Positions 54,175 to 64,000 of a stretch of DNA of 64,000 bases are shown piece after piece. The DNA lies in contig NC_057800.1 of assembly GCF_018294505.1 (NCBI RefSeq), positions 477,214,530 through 477,278,529 on the forward strand, in the 5' to 3' direction. How positions within the stretch are numbered: position 1 is the stretch's first letter; every line of letters begins with the position of its first letter. This DNA comes from Triticum aestivum (lineage: Eukaryota; Streptophyta; Magnoliopsida; Poales; Poaceae). Below the pieces are notes generated by a model, which worked only from the letters and a program-made list of their open reading frames with translations, did not search any database and was not told the DNA's origin. The translations under genes were made by a program, and so were the position numbers.

Positions 54175-55035
54175 GTCGCACGGCCCAACAGAGGCCCATT
54201 CCTGTGAAAAGGTCAGCCCGTTTGACTTGGTCAAAAGGTGGCGGGCTGGCCCATGTAAAGCCTGTTAACGACATGTTCGCATATAGCCCATTTACAGCCC
54301 GCTAACCCAAGGCCCATTACGCCCTATCCGAATTAGGCCCAGTAGCGTCATCTGGGCCACCCAATATGATTCCAGCCCGTTTTCACTTCTGGCCCATGTA
54401 TGGCCCATGATGTCTTTCGGCCCATATGAGGCCCTATGTAACTCTTGGCCTATTAACGGCCCGTGGTGAAACTGGCCCGTAATGAATAGTGTATCACTTT
54501 ACACCCATTAACGGCCCGTGGTGAAACTGGCCCGTAATGAACAGTGTATCACTTTATACCCATTAACGGCTCGTTATTCTGTTGGGCCGTTTCCATCCCA
54601 TGTTATCTTTTGGCCTTCTCAGAGCCCATTTATTCTTGGGCTCATTTCCTGCATTCCTTTACTTACGGCCCGTTACTGTCATTTTCTGCTTGTGGGCCAA
54701 ATTCAGCCCGTGGTTACAGTCGGCCCGTTTGTGGTCCGTTAATACGTTGGGCCATTTTCATAGCGTCATCAAATACGGCCTATTAACGATGGCCCGTTAT
54801 GGTCGGCCCATGAACGGACGATTCCAACTCTAGCCCATTTACGGTCATAATGCGGTCTGTTTGGCCCATGTTTGGCCAATTGATCATACGGCCGTATAAG
54901 GCCCATTGATGATATGGCCCACAGAAGGCCCATTGTTTCTACGGCCGTAGAAGGCCCATTGTTTCTACGGCCCGTAGAAGGCCCACTGTTTCTACGGCCA
55001 ATAGGAGGCCCAATGTCACTACAGTAAATATTAGC
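54175..55035. repeat. GGCCCAT/GGCCCGT motif array
   Basis: Dozens of GGCCCATT and GGCCCGTTA motifs in both orientations. Within it is a 55-bp tandem duplication (starts 54452, 54507, partial third at 54562). About 28-bp repeats of AAGGCCCATTGTTTCTACGG lie at about 54900-55015. Confidence 0.85.
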
Positions 55036-55342
55036 CCATGGTTATTGTGGCCTAGTTTTAAAAAATAGGTTATTGCAGCCACTAGCTAACCACGGAAAAA
55101 GAACTGCAATGACTACAAGCAAACAAATAAACAAGACAACAAGGAAATAAATAAGCAAGCAACTAACGCTAGGCTATCACGGCTATTACACATATTACAT
55201 CCATTGGGCATCAAAGTTCGCCACCACTACAAATATAGGGAACAAAGCAGCATATCATATATACTGGTTGTCAAAGTTGGCGACCAACACAAATAAACGC
55301 CGCAGCAAAACAAATCCAGAACTGAAACCACTTCAGAAGATC

Positions 55343-55780
55343 TCAAGAAACAATATCCTGGGTACCCATAATGCTGGCAAGATGCTTAGCAAGCTTATTA
55401 ACTTTCTCTTGTTTGGCGCTTAAATCCTCCAGTGCTTGATGTTGCACCAGAAAATATGCATCTAAATTCTGCAGGGACTTCCTCAGTACTTCAGCTTCCT
55501 GTCGCAGCACATCTGATTGATGTCTTTCAACTTGAAGTTGAGACTCAAGAAGACGAACTGATTCAGGCAGCGAGTTCGAAGAGCTTGTGCCAGCAGTAGT
55601 CGCCAGTAACTCGAACACTACATCAAGACAGGACTTTTGGGTTCCCTCACCATCGTCAAGATAGTTTTTATCATCTTCCTTGGAGACCAACAGGGATGTC
55701 TCACTATCCTGAACCTTATCTACATTACTTCCTTTACCATTGGATAACGCGGTACTGTTCTCCAATATTTTGTATGTATT
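55343..55780 (-). CDS. CACTA-encoded protein, last exon (coiled-coil C terminus)
   Basis: A 140-residue frame ends at 55343. Its start is best placed at a splice acceptor (TCTCTTTTAG, exon from 55780) rather than at a methionine, since the frame is open up to the acceptor (NTYKILENSTALS). The C-terminal half, from SLPESVRLLESQLQ to NKLAKHLASIM, has heptad-like leucines and reads as a coiled coil. Similar tails are found in proteins of plant CACTA elements annotated as Ptta/En/Spm-type transposase, from memory. An exon of 30 bases just upstream (56181-56152, DGIETPMAQQ, donor CAG|GTATGT) joins in frame. Confidence 0.65.
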   Translation of the reverse strand, partial: NTYKILENSTALSNGKGSNVDKVQDSETSLLVSKEDDKNYLDDGEGTQKSCLDVVFELLATTAGTSSSNSLPESVRLLESQLQVERHQSDVLRQEAEVLRKSLQNLDAYFLVQHQALEDLSAKQEKVNKLAKHLASIMGTQDIVS

Positions 55781-56151
55781 CTAAAAGAGAAACAAGCAGA
55801 CACATCACATGTTTACCATGTTGTATATGAAACTCATTTTGGTAAATGAGTTCAGTAGTAAAGTGGACAGGATAACAGCATGAAACAAACATATATCTAT
55901 GTACCATGGTCACTTTATGGTCTATATCATTCTAGTTTTTGTTGCCAAATCAAGATAGAGACACAGTTCAAATAATATTTGTTCAAGACAAAGCAGAATA
56001 GACAGAATATAAGTGTGGGTAACTATAGAGCAATAACAACACTTGTAATGTGCATGACATGAGAACATAACTGTTTATTCAATTGGAACTGAAATCAACA
56101 TAGAGCAGGTTACAACAGCAAACCAGTTAAAGAAACAGGTTTAAAACATAC

Positions 56152-56181
56152 CTGTTGCGCCATTGGAGTTTCAATTCCATC
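56152..56181 (-). CDS. CACTA-encoded protein, 30-base penultimate exon
   Basis: The minus strand reads ten codons DGIETPMAQQ bounded by an AG on the left and a strong donor CAG|GTATGT on the right. It fuses in phase 0 to the last exon at 55780. Support is the splice signals and open frame only. Confidence 0.45.
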
Positions 56182-56279
56182 CTTCAAATTTGAAAATAGT
56201 TGGTATGAGTAAATACAGTAATGCAAGAGCAAAGGAGTATGAACCATAGCTACAAAACCTGACCTAAGAACAAATCTTC

Positions 56280-56626
56280 TTCTCCCTTAAGCGTTGAGTT
56301 GGGATTCGGAGTGGTGGTCCTCGTGCTTTGGGCACTGCAGTTCCCTTACTAATTGCTCGTGTTTGGGTGCTCTATGGTGGAGACGGTGTTGTGTCAACTG
56401 GAACTGGGTTACTATCTGCCGGGGTTGGGGTTAGAAGGGATGTAGCTGGTTCTCTGTCCAACTGGGTAGGGGTACAACCTGCGAGAGTCTGGGTTATGTG
56501 TGGTGGATCTGGTCCTTGGGCAAGTACAACCGTGGTTCTATCTGCATCAACTGGTAGCACTATCTTTTTTGAAGACCGTGTTGTTACTCCCTTAGATACT
56601 GCCATCACGCTCTCCAATTCAAATGG
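56280..56626 (-). pseudogene. CACTA gene exon B0 (Pro/Thr-rich, basic tail), one nonsense codon
   Basis: After the acceptor ATCAG at about 56627 the frame reads PFELESVMAVSKGVTTRSSK, then a Pro/Thr-rich stretch. An in-frame TAG lies at 56372-56374, after which the same frame continues to a basic PPLRIPTQRLREKK segment. The first 30 residues are a diverged copy of exons B1 and B2. The 3' splice boundary is unresolved (about 56262-56290). Confidence 0.5.
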
Positions 56627-57197
56627 CTGATAAACAAGAAAAGTAAGTGAAAGTATAGACATTGTATGATAGACATGTGCAATGGATAGTGGGGAATAAA
56701 AGAGGGCATGAAATAATTCATATTTATGTTGTCTAACCAAATAGGATAGCATGACACAATTTCACATATATGATGGGTAACTAAACAGGATAGCATGACA
56801 CAATTTCACATTATGATGGCTAACTAAAAAAGATGGAAAGACATAGTTCAAAATATGAGACTATGTAAACATGATGACATGTCATAACTATATAATGTGT
56901 TTATTAAATAGGTTGGCATGCCATAATTCACATACATTCACGGATAGAATGCCATAATTCAAAATATGATGACTGTAAACACTAAACAGGATGAGATGAT
57001 ATAACTATATGATGTCTTTATTAAATGGGTTGCCATGCCATAATTCAGATAGATGATGTGTATGTACTATGTAAACATGATGGCATGATATAATTCAAAT
57101 ATATGATTTATATAGTAAGCAAGTAAGCAGATGGCAATCCATATATGATGTAAAAACTAAGCAATGCAAGACAACATGCATGACATGGGTAATATAA

Positions 57198-57370
57198 CCC
57201 TGCCAAGTTTGAGCATAGACCTCAGGGGGGGAATAGGACTGGTCATCAGTCTCTGAATCCTCCTCTGAGGAGCTCTCTGTAACCAGCAAGATGTCTGCTT
57301 CAGCAGGTAGCATTGTCTGCTCTGAATACCTTGTTTTCACTCCAGATACTTCCATCACCGCTTCAAATGG
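57198..57370 (-). CDS. CACTA gene exon B1
   Basis: 173 bases from acceptor GCATCAG to donor G|GTTATA. Protein PFEAVMEVSGVKTRYSEQTM ... SSSEEDSETDDQSYSPPEVYAQTWQG, a short acidic module. It is a tandem copy of B2 about 493 bases away. Confidence 0.55.
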
Positions 57371-57693
57371 CTGATGCACAGGAAGAGTAGTTGAATATAC
57401 AAACATTGTCGACAAATGGAACACGTAATACAAAAAATGATAGCATGATATAATTCACATACATGATGATTGGCTAAACAGCATGGCATTGCATAATTCA
57501 CATATATAATGCCTTTGCAACAAGATAGCATTGTATAATTCACATATATAATGTCTTGCAACAAGATGGCAATGCATAATTCACATATATGGTAATTAGA
57601 CACTGAACATGTGGCATTCACACAAAGCATGTCTAAACTAATCAAATGACATAGCAATGTGAGACACCATACGCACGATATGAGCAACATAAC

Positions 57694-57863
57694 CCTGCCA
57701 AGTTAGAGCATACACCTCGGGGGGAATATGACTAGTCATCTGTCTCTGAATCCTCCTCTGATGAGCTATCCGTAACCAGCGAGATATGTGCTTCATTAGA
57801 TAGCATACTCTGCTCTGAAGACCTTGTTTTCACTCCAGAATTTTCCATCACCGTGTCAAATGG
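57694..57863 (-). pseudogene. CACTA gene exon B2, with stop and frame loss
   Basis: The same module as B1 (PFDTVMENSGVKTRSSEQSM, SSSEEDSETDD) and the same splice contexts. A TAG replaces the CAG after ETDD, and bases are missing in the C-run before GAGGTGTATGC, so the module is dead. Confidence 0.6.
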
Positions 57864-58159
57864 CTGATGCACACGAAGAGCAGTTGAATGTACTAACATT
57901 GTTGACAAATGTAATATGTAACGAAAAAAGGATGGCCTGATATAATTTACATATAAGATGACTGGTTAAGCAGGATGGCATTGCAAAATTCACATATATG
58001 ATGCCTGGCTAAACAAGATGGTGTTGCATAATTCACATAAACGATGAATAAACTAAACAGATGGCATTCGCACAAAGGATGTCTAAACTAAGCAGATGAC
58101 ATATTTGATGTATAAAGTAAGCAATGCAAGACACCATATGCATGATATAACCAACATCA

Positions 58160-58386
58160 GCATGCCAAGTTAGAGCGAAGACCTCAGGGGGTAAGTAGGA
58201 GTTGTCTTCTCCTTCTGAATCCCCCTCAGAACAGATATCTTCCTCTCGATTACAATCCGAAATGCATGGAGGGGGGGCTGACTTTGCGCCTACCATGGAG
58301 CGACGTCTGCATGAAATTTTATTGCCACACAAGGCTCTTCTCTTTTGCTCTACATGTTCAGTTCCATTGTTTACAATAACTGTCAT
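58160..58386 (-). CDS. CACTA gene exon B3 (diverged copy)
   Basis: The frame ends in a shared acidic GDSEGEDNSYLPPEVFALTW module with the same donor-side text as B1/B2 (GCCAAGTTAGAGC on plus). Its N-terminal half (VEQKRRALCGNKISC) differs from B1/B2. Confidence 0.5.
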
Positions 58387-58757
58387 GCATAGGAATAAAA
58401 CATAGTGAGATTATGTAAGGAGTGCATGCAGAAATCCAGAGTGATGGTAGCAACCTGTGGATAGACCCAAAACCAATAATAGCAGGTAGATAATGGCTTC
58501 AGTTAAAAAATATAGATAATGGCTTCTTTACTATTTGTTTCCCACCCAACATGAAACTCATAGTAGACACCGGAGATTAACCAGATAGTAGTTAGATACT
58601 ATTGATAGCGGCCCCGATATGTACCCCACAACCATTTAAAAACTCAAGTTTGACCATTAGTTTGGAGCTAACTCGGAGTCTAATCGGTGAACAGGACGAT
58701 AAAGTAGCATGTAATGTTAAGCGATGCATAACGTAAGCAGACACAAAAGAGTGCAAC

Positions 58758-58981
58758 CTCTCTTGCGGACCCGTGTAGTCCTCGATGTCATCTGCTCGGT
58801 TGATGATGGTAATGCAGTTTTCATGGCTGCCAGCAGCAGGGAAGAAGATCTGAGGCGGCGAAAGACAGTCCGGAGGTCGGATCCCTGCTGTGCTGGACCC
58901 TTCTATCGTTGGAGCGGCTGAGCTGGGGTGGACGACGGCGCAGCAGGAGCAGGACAAACCACGCAAGGTTTTCTTTGACAA
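58758..58981 (-). CDS. CACTA gene exon A1
   Basis: The open frame includes AAPTIEGSSTAGIRPPDC, then PPQIFFPAAGS and a D/E-containing end before the donor GAGAG|GTTGCAC. It is similar in order and spacing to A2. The function is not recognised. Confidence 0.5.
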
Positions 58982-59008
58982 CTATCTGTAAGAGAAGTAA
59001 TTCTATAA

Positions 59009-59325
59009 GGGCTCGTTTGAATTGGAGGATTCCAACAATGCAAGGATAGGAAATAGACAGGAATAGGACAGGAATGCACGTGCAAAACAGAGAATTTAAA
59101 AACACAGGATTTCTGCCAATCTGGGTGTTTGATTCACAACAATTGGAAGATCACAGGATGCAAAGAAGCATGGTGAGATTAAGTCAAACCACAAGAAAAT
59201 GTACGGTTATAATGCTATTATGCTACTATCTCTTAGTCTTGTGCTTCATGAATAGGAATTTGAAAAGGAGGACAAGTGAAAATTAAAATTCCTACGTTTT
59301 TCTTTCAAGGAGACACTAAAGGAAC
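59009..59325. mobile_element. Possible small MITE-like insert
   Basis: GGGCTCGTTTGAATTGGAGG at 59009 resembles the start of common grass MITEs, and TCCTACGTTTTTCTTTCAAGG near 59291 resembles their end. The inverted repeat is weak and I could not identify a TSD. Confidence 0.3.
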
Positions 59326-59396
59326 AAATACGTGTGCTCAGTGGACAATATATATAACATGTACAGTAAAAAAGAGATGCAACAAGTGTACAACCT

Positions 59397-59610
59397 CTTT
59401 GGCAAAGCCATGTCGATCTCAGCGTGATTGGGTTGGCCGGTCAGGATGCTCCGGCTGACTTTGCTATCGGAGGAGGGGAAGAAGATCTTAGGCATCTGGA
59501 GATGGAGCCCGAGGTACTGCTCCGCTGTGATGGAGGGTTTCGTTGTTGGAGCAGCTTCGGTGAGTTGTACGATGCCGAGGCTGAAGCAGGATAAGAGAGA
59601 CAACGAACAA
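59397..59610 (-). CDS. CACTA gene exon A2
   Basis: The open frame EAAPTTKPSITAEQYLG, MPKIFFPSSDSK, HAEIDMALPKR ends at donor AAGAG|GTTGTAC. Alignable to A1 (APT, IFFP, acidic end). Confidence 0.5.
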
Positions 59611-59709
59611 CGTTAACCTGAGTGGAATTCTAATAGCATCTCCAATACATGATGTAAAATACATAACCACAAAGTGCTAGATGTAAAATACATCAGCCGC
59701 TCATCTCTG

Positions 59710-59806
59710 AACTTAACTGTCGAAACTGAATTTAACTGTCGAAACTGAACTTAACTGTCGAAACTGAACTTAACTGTTGAAACTGAACTTAACTGTCGAA
59801 ACTGAA
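59710..59806. repeat. 19-bp tandem repeat, five copies
   Basis: The unit CTTAACTGTCGAAACTGAA is repeated five times head to tail with two or three substitutions, close to the assembly gap. Confidence 0.92.
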
Positions 59807-60011
59807 CGCACTAGCAAGGTGAGGCTACATGTCGGTCGACTGACTTTTTCATCTCTGGTCAGTCGATTTTGCAGCCGTTGGATACGAATCAAGGGCATGC
59901 AGTTCATCTTCAACCTCCACCCCCCCTGAGCCGCCAGCCACCACCGGCCAAACAGCAGCCCCCCGCCGCCCGCCGCCCGCGGCCGGCGGTGCGCCGCCCT
60001 GCCCGCCCCAA

Positions 60012-60784
60012 NNNNNNNNNNNNNNNNNNNNNNNNNNNNNNNNNNNNNNNNNNNNNNNNNNNNNNNNNNNNNNNNNNNNNNNNNNNNNNNNNNNNNNNNN
60101 NNNNNNNNNNNNNNNNNNNNNNNNNNNNNNNNNNNNNNNNNNNNNNNNNNNNNNNNNNNNNNNNNNNNNNNNNNNNNNNNNNNNNNNNNNNNNNNNNNNN
60201 NNNNNNNNNNNNNNNNNNNNNNNNNNNNNNNNNNNNNNNNNNNNNNNNNNNNNNNNNNNNNNNNNNNNNNNNNNNNNNNNNNNNNNNNNNNNNNNNNNNN
60301 NNNNNNNNNNNNNNNNNNNNNNNNNNNNNNNNNNNNNNNNNNNNNNNNNNNNNNNNNNNNNNNNNNNNNNNNNNNNNNNNNNNNNNNNNNNNNNNNNNNN
60401 NNNNNNNNNNNNNNNNNNNNNNNNNNNNNNNNNNNNNNNNNNNNNNNNNNNNNNNNNNNNNNNNNNNNNNNNNNNNNNNNNNNNNNNNNNNNNNNNNNNN
60501 NNNNNNNNNNNNNNNNNNNNNNNNNNNNNNNNNNNNNNNNNNNNNNNNNNNNNNNNNNNNNNNNNNNNNNNNNNNNNNNNNNNNNNNNNNNNNNNNNNNN
60601 NNNNNNNNNNNNNNNNNNNNNNNNNNNNNNNNNNNNNNNNNNNNNNNNNNNNNNNNNNNNNNNNNNNNNNNNNNNNNNNNNNNNNNNNNNNNNNNNNNNN
60701 NNNNNNNNNNNNNNNNNNNNNNNNNNNNNNNNNNNNNNNNNNNNNNNNNNNNNNNNNNNNNNNNNNNNNNNNNNNNNNNNNNNN
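60012..60784. other. Assembly gap, 773 N
   Basis: Undetermined bases. The left side is very GC-rich (CCGCCGCCCGCCGCCCGCGG) and the right side is a GAGCAAGAGCAG-type low-complexity stretch (60810-60930). Frames drawn across it are not real. Confidence 0.98.
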
Positions 60785-61091
60785 TGAAGTGTAGCTAAAT
60801 CAGAGCAGCATCGCAAGCAAGAGCAAGAGTGAGAGCAGCAGCGCGAGCAAGAGCAATAGCAAGAGCAGACCAGGCAAGGGACCGAGAGCAAGAGCAGAGC
60901 AGCAGCGCGAGCGAGAGCTAAAGCAGCAGTAGCTCCTACTGATGTGGATGTCGCCGCTGAGGGAGCGACACCGTGGAGGAAGTGGCCGGCAACGCCGTCG
61001 TGGATGGAGTCGCGCCGTGTCGGCTCGGGACCGAGCGCTGGCAGCACTGTGAGATCGAATCAAGAAGAAAATGCGGCGATTAGTGTACAAC

Positions 61092-61290
61092 CTCTCTGGT
61101 GGCGCCGATTAGGCCGCAGCTTCATCCGAGGAAACGGTGATGATGATGCTCTTCCGATGGTGCAGGTGAAGATGGCGGTGTGGGAATGGAGGTGGCGCGA
61201 AAGACGAGGGGAATGTCGGGGCAACTCCTTGGAGGTGGAGGACGGGGTGGCTGATCCGGCGGGACGATGAGATTGATGACGGATCCTCAT
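61092..61290 (-). CDS. CACTA gene 5' exon candidate A3
   Basis: A 65-codon basic frame starting at ATG 61290 ends at the same donor text as A1/A2 (CAGAG|GTTGTACACT). Homology to A1/A2 is clear only at the splice end. It may be the first coding exon; no promoter motif is recognised. Confidence 0.35.
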
Positions 61291-62151
61291 CCGGTACGGT
61301 GGATGAGGGACATTGAGGTGTTGCTGTGGACGACGTCGTCGGGGAAGAGGCTCCGGCTGGGTGGCGGACGGAGCAGTGTGTGGGGTTTCGTCGTGGGTTT
61401 TCGCGGCCTCGGTGTACGAATGTGTGGGCGGATGGGATGGCAGTGGGGAACCATGGCTTAGAGACGCGCTTGTCTGAAATGTGGGGTAAGTTACGAAAGA
61501 ACCCCCACCAATTTGAGGCAGTTCTTTCGGTTCAGGGGTACCACGGGTATTTCGCGTGTCGGGATTTCACAGGAGGTGGGAGTTTTTGCGCGCGTTTTAA
61601 TTTCGGAATAGCAAGGCGTGGGTTGAGATGGAGGGAGTTGTCGGAGCACAACGAGACAAAAGATATATCTTAAATATTTTGGGCTAACAAGGCGCGGGTT
61701 GAAATTTCCAGACAAGCCTAACGTGTACTGTACCAAAACAATGCGCACTACAAATGTCATTCAAAACTTTGAATTCATGTTATGTTCAATTAAAATATTT
61801 CACTACGTGTATAATGCATGCAACCTACAACTCAAATGAACGTTTTAGTGCATTCCAAACATATATACTACCGCTTCAATATGAACTAAATCTGAATTCG
61901 TTTCTCTATTTGAATAAGATCTACAGTAATGATTGTTGTGAAGTCAAAGCATTTGAATTCGTTTCTCTGTTTTAATAAGATCTACAATCATCATTATTGT
62001 CAAGTTAAACCATCGTTTGTGTATTATCTTCACAGCACACCACATGATTAGTCTCGAGTTACATATGAACTATGTGTACTATATGAACTCGAACTAGATT
62101 TTTTTAGTCCACTTTATTTTGATTTCAAATCACATTACATTTCTAGCTTGA
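61291..62151. other. CACTA right part, no gene seen
   Basis: The GC-rich segment to about 61620 becomes AT-rich. A GAATTCGTTTCTCT...AATAAGATCTACA phrase occurs twice (about 61896 and 61956). No reading frame of note and no inverted CACTA end. Confidence 0.5.
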
Positions 62152-63810
62152 AAGGATCGAGAAGAGGTGTCTAGAGGGGGGTGATTAGACACTAAGTGCC
62201 AAAAGTTGCAGTTTTTAAAATTCTTAAGTTTATGTGGAGTTTAAGCACAAGTTTAACAAACACAATACATATCAAGCAAGCATGCAATGAGTATATGAGC
62301 AGCGGAAAGTAAAGCATGCAACTTGCAAGAATGTAAAGAGAAGGGTTTGGAGTATTCAAACGCAATTGGAGACACGGATGTTTTTGTCGTGGTTCCGATA
62401 GGTGGTGCTATCGTACATCCACGTTGATGGAGACTTCAACCCACGGAGGGTAACGGTTGCGCGAGTCCCGGAGGGCTCCACCCATGAAGGGTCCACAAAG
62501 AAACAACCTTGTCTATTCCATCACGGCCGTCACCCACGAAGGACTTGCCTCACTAGCGGTAGATCTTCACGAAGTAGGCGATCTCCTTGCCCTTACAAAC
62601 TCCTTGGTTCAACTCCACAATCTTGTTGGAGGCTCCCAAGTGACACCTAGCCAATCTAGGAGACACCACTCTCCAAGAGGTAACAAATGGTGTGTTGATG
62701 ATGAACCCCTTGCTCTTGTGCTTCAAATGATAGTCTCCCCAACACTCAACTCTCTCTCACAGGATTTGGATTTGGTGGAAAGAAGATTTGAGTGGAAAGC
62801 AACTTGGGAAAGGCTAGATATCAAGATTCATATGGTTGGAATGGAATATCTTGACCTCAACACAAGTGTAGGTGGTTCTCTCTCAGAAAATGTGTATTGG
62901 AAGTGTAGGTATGTTCTGATGGCTCTCTCCACGAATGAAGAGTGGGTGGAGGGGTATATATAGCCTCCACACAAAATCTAACCGTTACACACAATTTGCC
63001 AAGCTCGGTGGGACCGAATGGTTAAACTCGGTCGGACCGATTCAGCAAACCTAGTGACCGTTAGGATTTTCGGTGGGACTGAGATGCAACTTGGTAGGAC
63101 CGATATGGTTAGGGTTAGGGCATAACGTAATCTCGGTGTGACCGATTACACAAACTTGGTGGGACTGATTTTGGTAATAAGCTAACCAGAGAGTTGGTCA
63201 GGAAAACTCGGTGAGACCGATTACACAAACTAGGTGGGACCGATTTTGGTAATAAGCTAACCAGAGGGTTTGCATTGTAATCTCGGTAGTACCGATTGCT
63301 CAAACTCGGTGAGACCGATTTTGGTAATGGACATACACAGAGAGATTACAATCCCATCTCGGTGAGACCGAGATCCCTATCGGTGAAACCGATTTGCTAG
63401 GGTTTGTGGCAGTGGCTATGACATCTGAAACTCGCTGGCGCCGGATAGATAGAATCGGTGGGGCCGAGTTTCATATGTGGATGTGGGAAGGTAGTTGAGG
63501 GTTTTGGAGCATATCACTAAGCACTTTGAGCAAGCAAGCCATTAAGCAACACCTCATCCCCTCTTGATAGTATTGGCTTTTCCTATAGACTCAATGTGAT
63601 CTTGGATCACTAAAATAGAAAATGTAGAGTCTTGATCTTGAAGCTTGAGCCAATCCTTTGTCCTTAGCATCTTGAAGAGGTTCCACATCCTCTAGTCCAT
63701 GCCACTCCATTGTTGAACTTATCTGAAACATACTAGGTAAAAGTGTTAGTCCAACAAGAGATATGTTGACATTAATTACCAAAACCACCCAGAGAGCACT
63801 TGTGCTTTCA
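62152..63810 (-). repeat. 3' LTR of a minus-strand Copia-like element, 1659 bp
   Basis: The plus strand runs TGAAAGGATCGAG...CTTGTGCTTTCA. Beyond 63810 the minus strand reads ACCAAAAAGGGGGAGAT, a strong polypurine tract, so the element is minus and the LTR is its 3' copy. A TATATATA at 62955-62962 is a candidate TATA box. Inserted in the CACTA element; left flank TAGCT (62147-62151) would be its TSD. Family not certain (SIRE/Maximus-like). Confidence 0.8.
63003..63470. repeat. Palindromic TCGGTGGGACCGA motif cluster within the LTR
   Basis: About 13 copies of a CTCGGTGAGACCGAT-type near-palindrome at irregular spacing. A 75-bp tandem duplication spans about 63141-63290 (shared TTTTGGTAATAAGCTAACC). 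It lies upstream in plus coordinates but downstream of the TATA box in plus and upstream in the minus-sense LTR (U3). Confidence 0.85.
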
Positions 63811-64000
63811 ATCTCCCCCTTTTTGGTAATTGATGACAACATACATCAAAGCTTTAGATAAATATATAGAGAATAGCAAGTAAAGCTTTGGAAAGACATG
63901 TAACATGCATAGGCTCCCCCTACATGTATGCAATCATGTGAATATTGAATATAGGAGCATGTGAATGCGTAAACATGACAGAGTAAGCAATGTGTTACAT
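63811..64000 (-). mobile_element. Internal 3' end of the minus-strand Copia-like element
   Basis: The polypurine tract at 63811-63827 (minus-strand AAAAAGGGGGAGAT) and a second GGGGGAG at about 63915. Non-coding 3' untranslated region; continues out of the window. Confidence 0.7.

Larger units (their letters stand above)
56700..58110. repeat. Degenerate 45-50-bp repeats in the introns of the CACTA gene
   Basis: A unit like ATAATTCACATATATGATG / CTAAACAGGATGGCATG recurs many times between the B exons, for example starting near 56741, 56788, 57470, 57530, 57560, 57970 and 58020. The introns thus consist largely of a decayed satellite. Confidence 0.7.
53751..62151. mobile_element. CACTA (En/Spm-type) transposon, one end only
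   Basis: It begins CACTACAAAAAAATACAC, the terminal signature of the superfamily. Subterminal repeats on GTCACAGAAGTG and many GGCCCATT/GGCCCGTTAAC motifs follow. Then come a minus-strand multi-exon gene (55343 to about 61290) and AT-rich sequence. No opposite TIR is found before the LTR that starts at 62152, so the right end is beyond the window or lost. The right boundary given is that LTR start. The gene is antisense to the left end and decayed. Confidence 0.8.

Noticed and set aside
55222..55245. CACTACAAATATAGGG as a second CACTA terminus
   Set aside because: Same orientation as the left end, the sequence diverges right after CACTACAAA, and it is located within the element body.
59770..61047. 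Long reading frames (309-425 residues) spanning 60012-60784
   Set aside because: They exist only because the 773 N bases contain no stop codons; the flanks are low-complexity GC-rich repeats.
62457..62963. 168-residue frame in the 62152-63810 LTR
   Set aside because: It lies wholly within an LTR, antisense to the element, with no recognisable domain.
63106..63122. GGTTAGGGTTAGGG as telomeric repeat
   Set aside because: Only two short units, not the plant TTTAGGG, and part of the LTR sequence.
1..64000. Host genes, tRNA, rRNA or a defence-type gene cluster
   Set aside because: No reading frame outside the transposable elements has recognisable host domains, and I saw no tRNA or rRNA signature. 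A small non-coding RNA could not be excluded by eye.

Overview
This window looks like intergenic DNA from a large-genome Triticeae grass (wheat, Aegilops, rye or barley type). I found no host gene, rRNA, tRNA or CRISPR array. Nearly every base belongs to nested transposable elements: BARE/Angela-like Copia LTR retrotransposons, an Athila/Sabrina-like Gypsy element, a Maximus-like Copia LTR, two kinds of non-autonomous LTR element, a Tourist/Harbinger MITE and a CACTA transposon. Family names come from recalled terminal and coding sequences. The boundaries come from the sequence itself (TG...CA ends, target-site duplications (TSDs), primer-binding sites, polypurine tracts).

Layout. 1-840: 3' end (+) of an LTR element, inserted in an Athila/Sabrina-like element (-, 841-6792) that shows its 5' LTR, gag-protease and ATHILA ORF but no reverse transcriptase. 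6793-7190: fragment of a non-autonomous LTR element lying in a Maximus-like Copia element (-, 7191-8841), whose LTR carries a 270-bp MITE inside its TATA box. From 8842 a Copia element E1 (+) begins. It contains a solo LTR (14770-16500, TSD TGGAT) and another LTR of the same family, 'LTR-c', starting at 16685. LTR-c is split by two complete Copia elements, E2 (16874-31499, TSD TATGT) and E3 (32591-53742, TSD CCCCC), and then by a CACTA element (from 53751). The 3' LTR of E2 holds a 5.9-kb non-autonomous LTR element (25403-31351, -, TSD ACGTT). The 3' LTR of E3 holds a 12.6-kb element with 5.7-kb LTRs and a 1.2-kb non-coding interior (41087-53688, TSD ACCAT). The CACTA element (53751-62151) carries a decayed minus-strand gene with repeated exons and a 773-base assembly gap (60012-60784). 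It is interrupted at 62152 by the 3' LTR of a minus-strand Copia-like element that runs off the window.

How the parts work together. None of the three Copia gag-pol regions is intact; each has stops and frameshifts. E3 is heavily decayed although its two LTRs are still similar, which suggests it was copied in trans by an active relative. The two non-autonomous LTR elements have no recognisable coding capacity and must also have used partner enzymes. The most unusual signals are a covarying hairpin upstream of the Copia LTR TATA box, a candidate 3.2-kb intron inside the giant LTR, the MITE in an LTR TATA box, repeated exons in the CACTA gene, and an 800-bp well-preserved patch in E3 that shares an in-frame stop with E1.
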